Source: Enterococcaceae bacterium OF42-14pH9A
Lineage (GTDB): Bacteria; Bacillota; Bacilli; Lactobacillales; Enterococcaceae
Assembly (NCBI GenBank): GCA_027692465.1
Contig: JAQEYU010000004.1
Location: 17,855-81,854, forward strand
Length of the DNA: 64,000 nt
Reading direction: 5' to 3'
In this document: one piece after another, positions 63,747 through 64,000 of the stretch
Position numbering within the stretch: position 1 is the first letter of the stretch
Layout: each line of letters begins with the position of its first letter
Notes under the pieces: generated by a model
Database searches by the model: none
Told to the model about the DNA's origin: nothing
Seen by the model: only the letters and a program-made list of their open reading frames with translations
Program-made: the position numbers and the translations under genes

Positions 63747-64000
63747 AAGACAACCTCTAGTGTTGGAATCAAAGCAATTCCTCCGAAAACTCCAGAGTTG
63801 GCTAGTATTCATCCGGACTGGAATTAAAGCAATCAGCCGAGTGCCGAAAAGTTTCAGAAGGCTCTCCGATCTGACCCCGGCGTACAGCCGCCGGCCGAAG
63901 CCAACGAGAAATTCCACTTGAAGAGCAGCGGAAATTTCTCATTGTCTTGGGCCTATTGACTTCAAACTGACAGTAACGCCACTGATTTTTCAAATCAGCG
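63747..64000. repeat. Dispersed intergenic repeat R2, copy C
   Basis: 63773-63862 carries two short direct repeats (GGAATCAAAGCAAT and GGAATTAAAGCAAT) and AAAACTCCAGAGTTGGCT. It is homologous to 18580-18640 and, inverted, to 28049-28109. A hairpin with GAGAAATTCC and GGAAATTTCTC lies at about 63905-63940. No gene is seen to the window end. Confidence 0.6.

Overview
The window looks like chromosomal DNA of a low-to-mid G+C Gram-positive of the order Lactobacillales, most likely an Enterococcaceae relative. Strong AGGAGG-type ribosome-binding sites precede most genes, there are lipobox lipoproteins, an Mga-type regulator, an EfrAB-like ABC pair and a candidate CcpA cre site. The order pdp-deoC-cdd-bmp lipoprotein-nucleoside ABC transporter-deoB-pnp-deoD, with guaA and an RsmC-type methyltransferase nearby, is as I remember it from enterococci. 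Base composition looks near 50% G+C, high for that family, so species is left open. I see no rRNA, tRNA, CRISPR array, transposase or intact prophage.

Layout. 1-7.4 kb: the end of a histidinol-phosphatase gene, ohr, a DUF1858/DUF438 pair, a NUDIX hydrolase, a cluster of short repeats and a P-type cation ATPase. 7.9-13.3 kb: a UgpABCE-like ABC importer operon with an unusual RNase J-like metallo-beta-lactamase gene inside it. 13.4-18.5 kb: an SMR exporter with a long attenuator-like leader, a purine permease, a cytoplasmic 5'-nucleotidase family enzyme, a decayed copy of part of that gene, and two small genes. 18.5-26 kb: tandem repeats, a MarR-controlled ABC exporter, TauE/SafE, a PepSY lipoprotein, an AbrB-like/GNAT pair and a TMEM175 channel. 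26-32.4 kb: a CoA-disulfide-reductase-like flavoprotein and a tight operon of YgbA-like protein, DUF454 protein and a CydDC-like ABC pair. 32.6-45.5 kb: Mga-like and TetR regulators, a HAD phosphatase, a TetR-EfrAB-like exporter operon, a flavin oxidoreductase, a HIRAN protein, an AT-richer RhuM island and a GNAT enzyme. 45.7-49.8 kb: guaA, coaA, a GDSL hydrolase and an RsmC-like methyltransferase. 50-63.7 kb: a complete nucleoside uptake and salvage region under a LacI-type regulator, ending with an iron alcohol dehydrogenase.

Most interesting signal. The same 15-bp palindrome, TGAGAAGCATTCTCA, lies in the promoters of two distant units: DUF1858-DUF438 (hemerythrin-like plus PAS) and ygbA-DUF454-cydDC-like. 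Family knowledge links both sets to nitric oxide or respiratory stress, so this looks like an uncharacterised nitrosative-stress regulon. Other points: an EfrA-like exporter half with a large Ala/Gln-rich extracellular insertion, an SMR gene with a structured leader ending in a terminator, a rhodanese domain without its catalytic Cys, and several families of short intergenic repeats.

In the nucleoside region, a BMP lipoprotein and the NupOPQ-type transporter import nucleosides. Pdp, Pnp, DeoD and Cdd split or deaminate them, DeoB isomerises the pentose phosphate, and DeoC cleaves deoxyribose-5-phosphate to glyceraldehyde-3-phosphate and acetaldehyde.
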